64,000 nucleotides of DNA, taken from Tubiluchus corallicola (taxonomy: Eukaryota; Priapulida; Priapulimorpha; Priapulimorphida; Tubiluchidae). The first letter of the stretch is position 1. The number at the start of each line of letters is the position of its first letter. The stretch spans positions 456,001 through 520,000 of the forward strand of contig JAQGDQ010000136.1 in NCBI GenBank assembly GCA_030141605.1. Reading direction: 5' to 3'. The notes beneath the pieces were generated by a model, which saw only the letters and a list, made by a program, of their open reading frames with translations, ran no database searches and was not told where the DNA came from. Shown in pieces: positions 53,547 to 63,714 of this stretch. The position numbers and the translations under genes are program-made.

Positions 53547-54800
53547 TTTTCACTAGCGTTTTCCATGCTCAGTGGAAATAGATATTGCTATGTGGTAGCA
53601 AGCACTGTAAACATGGCATATATTTCCATGAAGTATGTTGTTTGTCATCTAATCTTGAGTGAAAATTTCATCAAGACTGCTGCAAAATGCTTACTCTACA
53701 AGCGACGATACAAAATGGGACGACGACCAGCTCATAATGGGATCGCAAGGTGTAATCATAGTGGTTTATCGCAGAAGATGGAAGATACCCCAGAGTTTGG
53801 TACAATGCTTAGAATGAATCGAAACCTTTTCGAGCAACTACTCACCATAGTTGAGTCAAGAATGTCAAGAACTGAGCTTCATTTAAAGCCAGTTGTCCCA
53901 CCTACTGTTGCACTAGAACTGACACTCGGGTATTTGGCTGATGGATGTTCATACAGAGCGCTTTCTTACGAATGTCGAGTAAGTACAACATACATTTGTA
54001 CAAATGTATCGTTGTGTGTGATGCCATTTACCAAGCACTCTCAGGTTATGTGAAAGTCCCGTCTACTTCCAGCGAATGGGAACAGATTGCGTTAGATTTT
54101 GAAGAGAAGTGGAACATCCCCCACTGCACTGGTGCTGTGGACGGCAAGTACGTTTCAGTTTTTAAACCGACTAATGCAGGATTTGAGTTCTTCAACTTTA
54201 AAAGTTTTTTTCAATTGTAATTTTAGCTGCTGTTAGTGCATTATAGGGTTTGATCTCGGAAGACCAGGTGCAACCAGTGACCCAAGCATCTTCAATGGTT
54301 GAGTACTGAGTGACGTATTGCTTATGCCATGTATCCCAAAGCCAGAAAAAATACTAGAATATCCACCAATTGGGTACTTTTATATAGGTGATGAAGCATT
54401 TCCTCGTGTGCCTAAAATGATGAAGCAATTTCTTCGATGCAATGAAAACATTTCTGAAGAGGTATTGTTCAATGACATGCGAATCAGCAACCTGCAGCAA
54501 AAATGCTGCGATATAAATTTTCACTAGCGTTTTTGCTGGCGTAGCAAAAAAAAAGTTCTAACATTCAAAAGCTTTTTTCTCGCTGCAGCATTAACCATTT
54601 TCACTGCATTTTGCGTGCCGTTTTAACAAGCGATATCACTTCACACTGAGTTTAACGTTTTCACAGGTGTTTTTATCGCTGCAGCATTACAGCGTTTTCT
54701 CACTAGCGTTTTTCTACAAGAGCTTCTTTAATGCTGTAGCAATAGATGTTTTGACGAGCGTTTTTGCAGCGATTTTGTCAGCAAGTATAGTCAACGTTTA
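53547..54800 (+). pseudogene. Broken PIF/Harbinger (HARBI1-like) transposase and its repeat-rich flank
   Basis: Cut-and-paste DDE transposase of the PIF/Harbinger superfamily, dead. Frame 1 (about 53700-54010) has PEFGTMLRMNRNLFEQLL and then a PPTVALELTLGYLADGCSYR segment, the N-terminal helix-turn-helix region. Frame 2 (53990-54220) continues AIYQALSGYVKVPSTSSEW and HCTGAVDGKYVSVFKP, with the first catalytic Asp. After a stop come DLGRPGATSDPSIFNG (second Asp) and YFYIGDEAFPRVPKMMKQF. At least three frame breaks. The motif TTTTCACTAGCGTTTT occurs at 53547, 54518 and 54695 in direct orientation, together with GCTGCAGCATTA words. These may be ends of Harbinger-type MITEs stacked after the gene. 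I found no inverted partner and so cannot set the element's borders. Confidence 0.85.
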
Positions 54801-54803
54801 TCA

Positions 54804-54985
54804 TTAACTCGGAGAATGACTTAGTAACTCGGGGGCGAAGGAGTTAGTAACTCGAGGGAAGGAGTTGTAACTCGGGGGAAGGAGTTAATAACTCGGGTGA
54901 AGGAGTTAGTAACTCGAGTGAACGAGTTAATAACTAGGGGGAACAAGTTAGTAACTCATGGGAGCGAGTTCGTAACTGGTGGGAA
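54804..54985. repeat. Minisatellite, about eight copies of a 22-23 bp unit
   Basis: Units vary around GTAACTCGGGGGAAGGAGTTA. The repeat starts at the edge of the Harbinger-related block and ends near 54985. Confidence 0.92.
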
Positions 54986-54989
54986 TAAA

Positions 54990-55330
54990 CTAAAAGAATT
55001 ATCCACGGACTGTACACTGGCCTAAGGAGAACTCAAATCCCAAAAAATTTCGTTCAAGCATCTCACCCTTTGACTGGGCAACAAGTTGTTTCCTTTGTTC
55101 CAATTGGTGTAAACTGATCCACGTTGATCGTGATCAATTCACAGAGGTTTGTACATTAGACACAGTGCAAGAAGTAAAGGAACATCCATGGTTCAGAAAA
55201 TATTCAAGTGATACTTTGTAATGATCTTGTTGCAATCAAGGTCATATACCACTTAAGGCATTATAAGTATTTTATGAAATTGCAGTACATCAGGTCGACC
55301 AGTTGATGATGCCATGAACAATTATTTTCA
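54990..55330. other. No recognisable feature
   Basis: Between the minisatellite and the next transposon-type remnant. No frame I recognise. Confidence 0.4.
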
Positions 55331-55800
55331 ACTCAATTACTGTGTCACTGCTGGGAGACAGAGGGAGTAGCAGAAATTTATACCACCACTGAGCTACAGG
55401 AACGGTTGTAGCAACAGGTGGAAAATGGCATTGGAAATATATAGTGAAAATGGTTGAAACAGAAGCTAAAAATTCATTATGGGATTACATTTTTTGCTTA
55501 CATGTAGAAAAGAAGTTGTGTGTTTTAAGAACATGGCAACATTTCTTAATAAATGGCCCAGGTTTGCCAAAATGATAAAAAAAGTTGTAGTCGCAGCTGC
55601 AAAGCTAGTACAAGAAGAGATTAGTGAGCGAGAATACGTTAAAACAGATTTTCCAAATACACATGACACGAAAGATTTGCAAAGCTGCTGATAATTTCTA
55701 ACACTCAGCTTGACAAGATTTTTGGACACTTTGTTGAACAATAACATGAAATCAGTGAGTATAGGACATGCAATTACCTCAGCAGTTCAGCCAGGATTGG
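55330..55800 (+). pseudogene. Decayed ORF of an unnamed invertebrate repeat family
   Basis: Fragments in order: AEIYTTTELQERL, REVVCFKNMATFL-type sequence (KEVVCFKNMATFLNKW), VVVAAAKLVQEEISEREY, and SIGHAITSAVQPGL. I remember this order (a VVCFRNMA block, an AAKLI-EI-EKEY block, then SIGQAI--A-RPR) from repeated, unnamed ORFs in several invertebrate genomes, probably carried by a transposon. The match is from memory and the family has no name I can give. Stops and frameshifts show it is dead. Confidence 0.4.
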
Positions 55801-55934
55801 TTTTTCACAATTATTATTTGGTTTGTGGGTGGAGCTTTGGGGATGTTGCAAATTAAAATGAGCTGTAGAACAAAAAAGAGGATCTTCACGGGTGGGGAGA
55901 CAAAGATAAGTTGCTGGCATTGTCAGATTTCTAA

Positions 55935-56950
55935 AGTCAATAATACGCCTGCCAAACACCTGGTCGCTTAATGACATGGAACTTCGCCAAGGAATAAACA
56001 GCAATGTTATAGACACTCTTAAGTTAAGGGTTCAAGAAAATACGCGACAAAGTAACTTAATATCACTTTGATGAAATGTCACTACAGATGAACTTAACTT
56101 ATTCAAAAGGTTATGACAGGTGTGAAAGACTTCGAGGATTTTGGTCAGAACATGAGGGTATAAAAAGTGGAAACATTGGGGTGTGCAGTGTAACGATTCA
56201 AGGATATAGTTCGTTACAGGGAGGTCGCAACAAATAGAGTATATGTTCAGTGTGCCTACGGTTAAACCAAAACAAATGAAAAGCTTCTTATAAAACAATA
56301 GATACTTTAGAAGAGAGAGGGTTCACAATGAAATGTGTCATTTGCGATCAAGGTCCCAATTTTATATCAATAATACAAAATCTTGGGTGTAGACAGCCTC
56401 TCCAGACAGGCCATATTTTTTTTCTTCATGTCTATAGAGGTTCATGTATTGTATGATCCTTCTCAGCTTTCAAAAATGGCTTTGCATGTTGACTCCCTTC
56501 ATGTTGCAAATAAGCCTAATGAGATTTTTTAATAACTTTTTTTAATATAATCAATAACAAAAATTTTATTTAGCATGCAGGCTAACACAAAATGTGCCTG
56601 CATTGCCCAGCATGAAAGTCAAATATGCAGCGTAAGTGCTCAGCCAACCAGCCAATGCCAGCTCAGCAGGCATTGAAACGTACGTGAGGTTTAAGTCATT
56701 GACTGTGGCAGCAATGGACACTGCATGGATCTATAACTTAGCAGATCAACACTTTGAAATATTTAATAACTCTGCTCATACACCTGGACATAAAGCCAAA
56801 TCCAAGAAGGATCTAAGCTTGCCGCTGTCACCCAACTCTCCATCTTGAAAATCACAAACAGTTACGGATAATTGGTACAGAGAGAGTTGAAAAGTTTTTA
56901 AAGCTGCATAGTAATGCCAGTAACTCTAAATTCGCTAGGTGGATCCATGA
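55935..56950 (+). pseudogene. P-element (THAP9-like) transposase remnant
   Basis: Fragments in the order of P-superfamily transposases: LPNTWSLNDMELRQGIN (about 55940), FDEMSLQMNLTYSKGYDR (56070-56122, with the catalytic-region DEM), ERGFTMKCVICDQGPNF (56315-56365), HVLYDP with a following K-stretch in shifted frame (56432-56475), and RLTQNVPALPSMKVKYAA then VAAMDTAW (56580-56740). P-type transposases have the same D-M-S, CDQG-N and LYDPPHL blocks. Internal deletions, frameshifts and stops make it inactive. No THAP domain or termini found. Confidence 0.75.
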
Positions 56951-58470
56951 CTATCGCAGTTAGAATCATTACAGCATTATCCGAGTATGTGTGAGCTGTG
57001 TTGGATTGATGGGTGCACAGGCCTATGCTCGCACTGAGAAACTCAACTTTCCTGGCGGCACCCCCGTAATCAAAGACCTTGCACGCTCTGGACAGTACGT
57101 AACCTAGATGGCTCCTGAATCCATATTGTGGAGCAGATTTCTACGTAACTGCACATTTTGTACAGTACGTGTATATCATCACTTTCAACATCTTTTATCG
57201 ACACAGGTGATCATCTATTATACCAGTCTCTAACATTTTCACATTCAAATAAAAGACGAGATGTTAGTAAGAAATTGTACATAGATTTTGTAGAGAAATT
57301 AGAGGTGTAAGATTTATTTTTTAGGACAAAGGCTCATTGTTAACATAAAGAGAAAATGGCACTGAAGGAACCGCCACACCCTAAGACTTGTGTCAGAGCA
57401 GGTGGAAACGAATTCCAGCTAGTGCTGACATCATGAGATATAATGGAGTGTGCGAAGCAGCAGAAGGGAGTTGATTACTGGACATGAAGGTGAACAGATG
57501 TATTTAAGCTGTGCTCTCAGTAGCTGGATCAAAGGTAAAGGCTCGCTTCAGTTAGCAGCAGGAAGACAAGAGTCAAGGAAATAAAAGAAGTAATTATCCA
57601 ATTTAAATAACAAAAAATTCGTATTGCATCTCAATCATGACAGTATTATCAAGAAGTATATACATATGTAAATATTGTCCCAAGTTTAATGCCTAGCCAG
57701 TACATTTGACATAGGGACCACATGACCAGCATGTTTATTTTGTGATTGGCGAGGTAGAATTGGGAAAGGAGATCGATTATCGACATTGTTGGACTTTGCA
57801 TTGTTGTTGATTGTGAGGTCATACTTTAAAAACTTAGTTTATTTTTATTTTGAGCTATTATAACCATAGAGAAAGTAACATATTGTCTTACTTCAGTAGT
57901 CTTACTTAGTAACAGAACTTCAGACTTATTAGAAAAAGTCACACAAAACCGCTATACAGAGTGACGAAACCAGGAAACTCAAACTAGGAACGATTATGAT
58001 ATGAGTATATGTCTTTTAACTTGCTCATAGCAACAGAATGGGCTTACTACCATACTACGTCGTTCCAGTAAGTATTTCGGAACTTCTGACGTTAACACAA
58101 ATCGAAACTATAACAGTGCTATAAATATTATTTGAAGGAACGACCTTGATTCAGCAGTAACACGAATTGGGACTCATAGAACTGGCTAAAAAGAATTTAA
58201 CTCTCAATTCAAGAGAAACACATTAGGGACTTATAGTGCTGACTAATTTAAACCTCGATTCAACAGTAACAGAAATCGGGGAATTTACTGCAATCAGAAG
58301 AAATATGATAGTGACTGCAAAGATCAGTCTCTAGAGGAGAATGAGGAATTTAATGAAAAAAATTGCAACCATTCGTGATTTTTTTTTACAGTAATGTTAA
58401 TGCAAACCCAGAAAATCAGCAGAGTGATAGTTTTCCGTTGTGCCAGTGGCTGTTTGCTTTTGAAATTTAA
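56951..58470. other. Transposon-flanking DNA without recognised genes
   Basis: Possibly includes a decayed LTR of the gypsy element that follows, but no LTR pair could be made out. Two similar short blocks, GATTCARCAGTAACA, occur near 58148 and 58257. Confidence 0.4.
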
Positions 58471-58483
58471 AAACTAATATGAA

Positions 58484-58604
58484 ATTTGTTTTTGTTTCAT
58501 GTATATTACAACTTTGTACAGAGCAGCTTATTTTTCTTTAGCTTAAGTTTGTTTTTGTTCTATATACATTAAAACTTTGTACAGTAGGTGCAGCTTTATA
58601 GACT
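58484..58604. repeat. Imperfect tandem duplication, about 63-bp unit
   Basis: TTTGTTTTTGTT-(CATGTATATTA)-CAACTTTGTACAG and its diverged second copy starting near 58547; just upstream of the gag remnant. Confidence 0.7.
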
Positions 58605-58639
58605 CATTTTGAGATGGAAATGTTACATAAGAGTGACTG

Positions 58640-59015
58640 TTACGCAGAATGGCAGATAGAGACGAGACAAACAGCATGAATTCGATGAAAGGTTAGAAAC
58701 TTTTCAGTATTATGCAGAAAGAGTCGACTTGTCTTCACAACTCATAAAATAACCAATGCAAATAAAAACAGAGATATGTTTTCGAAGAGTGTTGGACTGA
58801 AAACTTAGAAATGAATTAGGGATCGCTACGAGCCGATCAAACCAAAGGACAAAACCGACCTGGAGATTAACACATTACAGCTAGCGTACACCAAGCTGGA
58901 ACCTATTGTTATAGCAGAGAGATTTAAATTGGTTCATAAAACAGAGGTGAATCTATCAGCGGTTTTGTTATGGATTTGAAACATTTAGCAGCAACTAGTT
59001 ACTTTAATAAAATCT
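58640..59015 (+). pseudogene. Ty3/gypsy LTR retrotransposon gag remnant
   Basis: Plus-strand frames give FDERLETFQYYAERVDLSS (58680-58740), YEPIKPKDKTDLEINTLQL and PIVIAERFKLVHK (58828-58940), then in another frame GESISGFVMDLKHLAATSYF (58945-59005). This is the retrotransposon gag core of invertebrate gypsy elements (F--RL-YY--AN, PK-P-DL-Y-DL---L--H--P-P-VIAERFKF, ESI--FV-DLK-LA--C-F). Frameshifted. No zinc knuckle, protease or RT follows, so only the 5' part remains. Confidence 0.75.
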
Positions 59016-60050
59016 CACGATTAAAATGTTTTAACTTACTGTTGAGCACTGAGAAATTTAAATTAAGCTTATAAATTTAAATCACTAAAGAGTTTCTCTT
59101 CTTGTTTTACTGTCGATGACATAAGCTCTTGCAGCTTGTAGTTGGGTGTTTTTAAAATCGACGTATTTGCGTCTTATCTTACCTTAATGTGCTTTCTAGA
59201 AAGATGTGTATTAACCTGATTAAAATAATCACTTTTCTACCTAGAAATTCAGTAGTTTTCACGTTTTTCTAACAATTACATTGTGGCACATGTCTGCATT
59301 CATAAAATGTTTGACTTATACGCACTCAGCTGCCACAAAAATAAACTGCATGCTATTTGTTCATTATTTGCTAAATGTGCATGTCTTCAAACTGAAAGCA
59401 GTAACAGTACAGTCAATTCAACTATTCATAACTTATTTGGAATAAGAAAGGTAAAGCAATATTACCTTTTAGATCATTCAGTGGTTAGGCATACTGCAAG
59501 TGTGCATCCAAAAGCAACAAGAACATGATAGCTAATTTTACTCTTATTCTGTTTTAATTTGAACCTTCACAGCTGAATCAGTAATTCACTGTTAGAACTG
59601 GCTCTTTGTGCAACAAGTGTATTAGCAGTGGTGAGCTCAGGCCAAGATACTAGAACAAGGCATCTACTTGAGATACATCAGCTGGGGGTAAGAAATTTAA
59701 GATCTCTTGCACAATAATTTATAATTTTTAGTTTACAATCAAATGTCTAAAACTCATGAAGTTTAAATATGGTGTAAGAGATTAGACACTCATAGTTTGG
59801 GAGCTCAGTTCTATGTGTCTTACAGAGTTTAGTAGATAGCTACAAACTTCACTTGGCAATGTACCACCAAAAGCAATTGCATGACTTCTGAGTAAACATT
59901 GGCAAGTTGCTTCCTACTATCTACCAAGTAATGGAAATTTGCAATAATCTGCAATTGATGAGTAGAACTATTATTCCCAAATGTATTTTATTAACTGAGA
60001 TGTATTTATTTCATTTAAACATGAAAAGTAATTATGTAAGCTAATTCTTT
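59016..60050. other. No recognisable feature
   Basis: AT-rich. The 81-codon frame at 59283-59528 has no motif or splice context. Confidence 0.45.
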
Positions 60051-60074
60051 CAGAAGCACAAGCAAAGATATAAG

Positions 60075-60480
60075 CAGGGAGGGTAGCAAGTGATTTTTGT
60101 AATAAGTGACAGAAACTTTGAACCAGATATAAGACCAACTCTCGATGATGCAGTTAAAGACTTACTTGAAATGGGACATAGGACATGAGGGGGAATCAGT
60201 CCTCTCCATCGGTTGATTCCTGCGGAAGATGTGTACGATGGCCAAGGATCCTCAACATCAGGTCCAGCCAAAAAGAGTTTGCCACCATCCAGAGGAATTC
60301 CGCCGGGGGGTGGGGGAACAGCTGGGGAACAGCTAGTCGACTCTCTTCTCTTAACCTGAAGGACGGGTCAGGGACTGGAGAAGTCAACAGCTTGGTTCTC
60401 CAGCCTCCAAAACATCAGCCCTGGGAGGAGCTTTTCAGGGCATGTCAGTAGAAGTAGGGTTAATAGTCTGCAGTCCTGGG
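60075..60480 (+). pseudogene. GC-rich, coding-like segment of unknown origin
   Basis: An island of higher GC in AT-rich DNA. One plus-strand frame runs SDRNFEPDIRPTLDDAVKDL then LEMGHRT, and after a TGA continues LHRLIPAEDVYDGQGSST, a proline/glycine-rich part, EQLVDSLLL, another stop and more sequence of protein-like composition. The two stops suggest a decayed gene or transposon ORF. I recognise no domain. Confidence 0.3.
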
Positions 60481-60914
60481 GGTCCTTCCATTTTTCATTC
60501 AAAAATTTTTACTTTTGGTGGGGTGATATTATTATTGACGTGCTCAGAAACTTGTAGAAGTTTTGATGATTTTTATTTTTAATCGACTTTGTCTTTGACT
60601 ATGACATAACAAACACCTAAAGTTGGACACCTATGTTGTGCAGATAACTAATCACTGATGAGTAATGACGAAACCCTACCAAGCATGGCAACAACAAGAC
60701 TGCATGACCACTCTCATACTTTATTGCAGGCAAGTATGTGTGATTGTTTCACAAGATGCCAAAAAACGGTGGAAAACTAGTAGAACAGTACCAGAAGAAA
60801 GCAAAAAAATCATCAAATGTGCTGATATACATATATATAGTGTGCAGAGCACTGGAGACACACTCTAGTTAATGGTTAATCCACGTGAGCAGGTTTTTTG
60901 CATAATAGTCATTC

Positions 60915-60973
60915 CTGTTACTGTCACTCCTGTTATGATGATTTAAGTAACAGGAGTGACAAGAAAGTAACAG
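60915..60973. repeat. Long imperfect hairpin
   Basis: GTCACTCCTGTTA (60923-60935) pairs perfectly with TAACAGGAGTGAC (60948-60960) across a 12-base loop. The stem resumes outside as CTGTTACT (60915-60922) with AGTAACAG (60966-60973) after a 5-base bulge. Confidence 0.8.
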
Positions 60974-61104
60974 CAATGACACAAATGAAGATATTTTTAT
61001 TTATTAGATTAGTAGAATACTAGGAGTAGCAGTAGCAGTAGCCTGCATTTAGCCATATAAAAGAGCTGTTTTGTAAAGAGAAGCCTCTCTGCTGTGAACC
61101 GCTG

Positions 61105-61164
61105 ATTGGCTCAGGGTGTGTGAGTCATGGTACAGCCTGAAATATCAAAATGCTTTGCAATTGG
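61105..61164 (+). promoter_or_regulatory. Two inverted CCAAT boxes
   Basis: ATTGG at 61105-61109 (CTGATTGGCTCA) and again at 61160-61164 (GCAATTGGTTGC), about 100-165 bases upstream of a consensus donor at 61269/61270. This layout suits the promoter of the plus-strand gene at 61.1-63.0 kb. Confidence 0.4.
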
Positions 61165-61490
61165 TTGCTGCAAGTAAACAACTTTTAGATGGACGCAACT
61201 CCTGAAGCGCTTACTGGTGAAGCTAGAACAAAGAAGTAGTGACACTCTCTACTTCATTCATAATTTCTGGTGAGTTGTAAAAAGTTTAGCAACGTGATTT
61301 AGTACGGGCCTGGGATTGTGTTAGTGTTTACTGTAGTTACCCTATTTTTCTGTAGTTGTGTTTCTGCTGTTTCCTTATAATTCTCTACCGTTCTTCTTAG
61401 TTTAATGTGATAGCATTTTTTATTTCAGTGATCAAAGTTGTTACTATTAACTATTAATATAATACAATATATTACAATAATTTATTTTAG

Positions 61491-62940
61491 TGTCGAGGTT
61501 TTGAAACTAAAACTATATAAAAGTGGGCTGTGCGTGTTACTGATTTTAAGTGATCGTAGACTACGACAGTGTTACTAGATCATATAAATGGACAAGGTAA
61601 TAGCTTCATTTCCTCTCTGGGCTTCCTTTTTTCAAACTGGGGAAATTAAAGGTGGTTCTGAATTGCATAGTGTTTTGCATTCAAAATCTCTGACCTGGAC
61701 TAATATTTTCGAATTATTAAAATTAGTAGATAGCCTAGAAAATGCAAATTTGTTGGATTTCCTGTCTTTTGGCATTTCCAAACCAACAAAAGCCAGGGTA
61801 CTTGCAAAAGCACTATGCAGTTTGAGTATTAATGTAGGGTGGTCTTTAGATTTAATCGAAGACACAAGTCCTGCTGCCACATGAACATTGTACACAAAAG
61901 TGAAAATTTTTCGAAAAATGGTTATTCGAAAAATGTCAGAAAATGTCAAAAGACAAGGTTGTGGCAGCAGTCTTTAGCATTGCCTTCCACAAGTAGTGGC
62001 AGCAGTGTTTAGCCTTGCTTTCCACAAGTAGTGGCAGTGCTAGAGGAAGTGCATCACATTTTCAGTGCACATCACTACAGCCAAGCAAGCCAAACTTTGA
62101 ATCTAGGTACTGCAATAAAATTGGGTTGTCTGTAGAAGAAATTTTGAGTAGCGCAGGTGGAAATAAGTTCCTCACAAACTAAATCAAAATTTTCTGTAGA
62201 TCAGCTTAGTAAGGGAGTTTGCTTGGGAAGTGTACACTGCTTGTGCTAAAAACACAAAAAAATTCAAAAATGTGTTAGTAACCCTGTTTGGTTGTGAAGA
62301 GAAAGACGTTTCGCTTCCAAAACTCAAAAATAGACTCTACCGTATGCATATGCTAGTGAAAAAAAACAAAAAATCCAAGGCTGCATTATGCTACTTGAAA
62401 AAGCCTTTCTTAGGCCAGGATGAACAGATAACAGCCAATATTTCAAATGCTAGTTCTAGTTTGTCTACTTATCTTACAGTCTACAAGAAGCGAATCGCAT
62501 TTCTTAAAAAACAGAAAAGAGTTTCAAATGCAGCTTATAATGTAGAAACAGAGAGCTTAAAAAATGATATCACTCAGCTTGAAAAGAGGTTAGAGGTCAT
62601 TTCTTTGCTGAAAAAGAACGCACAGTGTAAGAAATTGACAAATGCAGCAAATCTGAAACTGGGTGGTAGCACAAAGAATTTGAAAAAGAAATTGACGAGA
62701 AGAAATTCCAAAATTGGAAAACAGAAAAGCATCATTGAAGATTTGAAAAAGCAGTGGGAAGCATGTCTTGCAGAAAATGTCAACCTGAAAGAAAAATTGT
62801 CTGACTTTGAAAGTAGCAAAGAAGCGATAGAGAATGAAGTGCTTGGTAGAGAAACTTTATTAAAACGAGCCGAGGAGAAAGAAGCAGAGTTACAGTCTCA
62901 CATTGATGCATTATTGAAAAGTCGTGGAAAAATAAATTAG
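61491..62940 (+). CDS. Unidentified gene for a lysine-rich coiled-coil protein, probably spliced
   Basis: Evidence for a transcribed gene: upstream CCAAT boxes; a consensus donor TTCTG/GTGAGT at 61269/61270 and a good acceptor TTATTTTAG at 61490, suggesting a short UTR intron; then an ATG at 61588 opening 98 codons (MDKVIASFPLWASFFQTGEI ... GWSLDLIEDTSP). A second block, 62200-62940, follows a TTTTCTGTAG acceptor and is open for 246 codons from ISLVREFAWEVYTACAK to a stop. From about residue 100 of that block it is Lys/Glu-rich with long heptad-like coiled coils (KKQWEACLAENVNLKEKLSDFE). The two blocks could join in phase 0 through a weak GTAGGG donor at about 61840; otherwise the gene is broken by the TGA at 61882. 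I recognise no family. It may be a host gene, a retro-derived gene or a transposon ORF. Confidence 0.5.
61957..62035. repeat. Two-copy 42-bp tandem repeat
   Basis: GTGGCAGCAGTCTTTAGCAT and its continuation are repeated as GTGGCAGCAGTGTTTAGCCT, each ending CCACAAGTA; a third partial copy (GTGGCAG) follows. It lies between the two coding blocks of the coiled-coil gene. Confidence 0.8.
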
Positions 62941-63003
62941 AAGAGGGAATTTGCAAATATATTAAATTTTGTTATTTGGCATTCTGTATGTTGCCTACAT
63001 ATA

Positions 63004-63009
63004 AATAAA
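63004..63009 (+). terminator. Polyadenylation signal AATAAA after the coiled-coil gene
   Basis: Canonical hexamer 64 bases after the stop at 62940, supporting that the preceding frame is or was transcribed. Confidence 0.5.
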
Positions 63010-63700
63010 GGCTGAAAAGCCATTTAAAAATCAAATTTCACTTTATGTCGTAAATTACCATAAGATCTATTCCTCTTCAGTCACATTAGTATTTATATTA
63101 ATTCGAAACTTGTCTTTTCTAGGTTTCTACAACTGTTGTACTTGCTGTACATCTTACTTATGATCCTAGTCAATCAAAAAAAGGCATCCACTATATTTTC
63201 TAAAATAAGAAGCTATTTTTCATTCATTAGTTCAAAATGGCGGGAGAATATGAAGGTCCGGACTTCGGAATTGGCAATTTAGAAGCATCTTTAGAGTTTT
63301 TGTAAAAAGTAAATTATTATTGTCTTTTTCTGTAATAGTTGCATTACAGTATAAATATCTTTGATTATATTATGTGGCTAAGTTTGTCATTTATAATAAA
63401 TTTATTTTGCATTGTTACTGAACTAAGTTTTTCCTATTTTTTTAATTTTGTGTATTTCGTGCTTGCATACCTTGCAATAACATGCAAGATTAGAAATATA
63501 TACTTGTAAAAACTGATTCAAAGTTGAACAAAATGCCTGAAGTCAGGACTAAATGGATAAAAAAATTTGCTTGGACAATAAACAAGATTATCAAGATATG
63601 TCTTTAATTATGTACAGAGCAAAAACTAATCATCTTAAGCTTAATATAATACATCTATACTCTTATATTAATATTCTTGGTATGGGCTTAATATATTTAT
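63010..63700 (+). other. AT-rich region with one small start-like frame
   Basis: A start in good context (CAAAATGGCGGGA, YY1-like) at 63237 opens MAGEYEGPDFGIGNLEASLE and two more codons to a TAA at 63303. A GTAAAA donor overlaps the end, so this might be a first exon running off the window. It is too short to judge. The remainder shows nothing. Confidence 0.25.
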
Positions 63701-63714
63701 TTATTTATATATAT

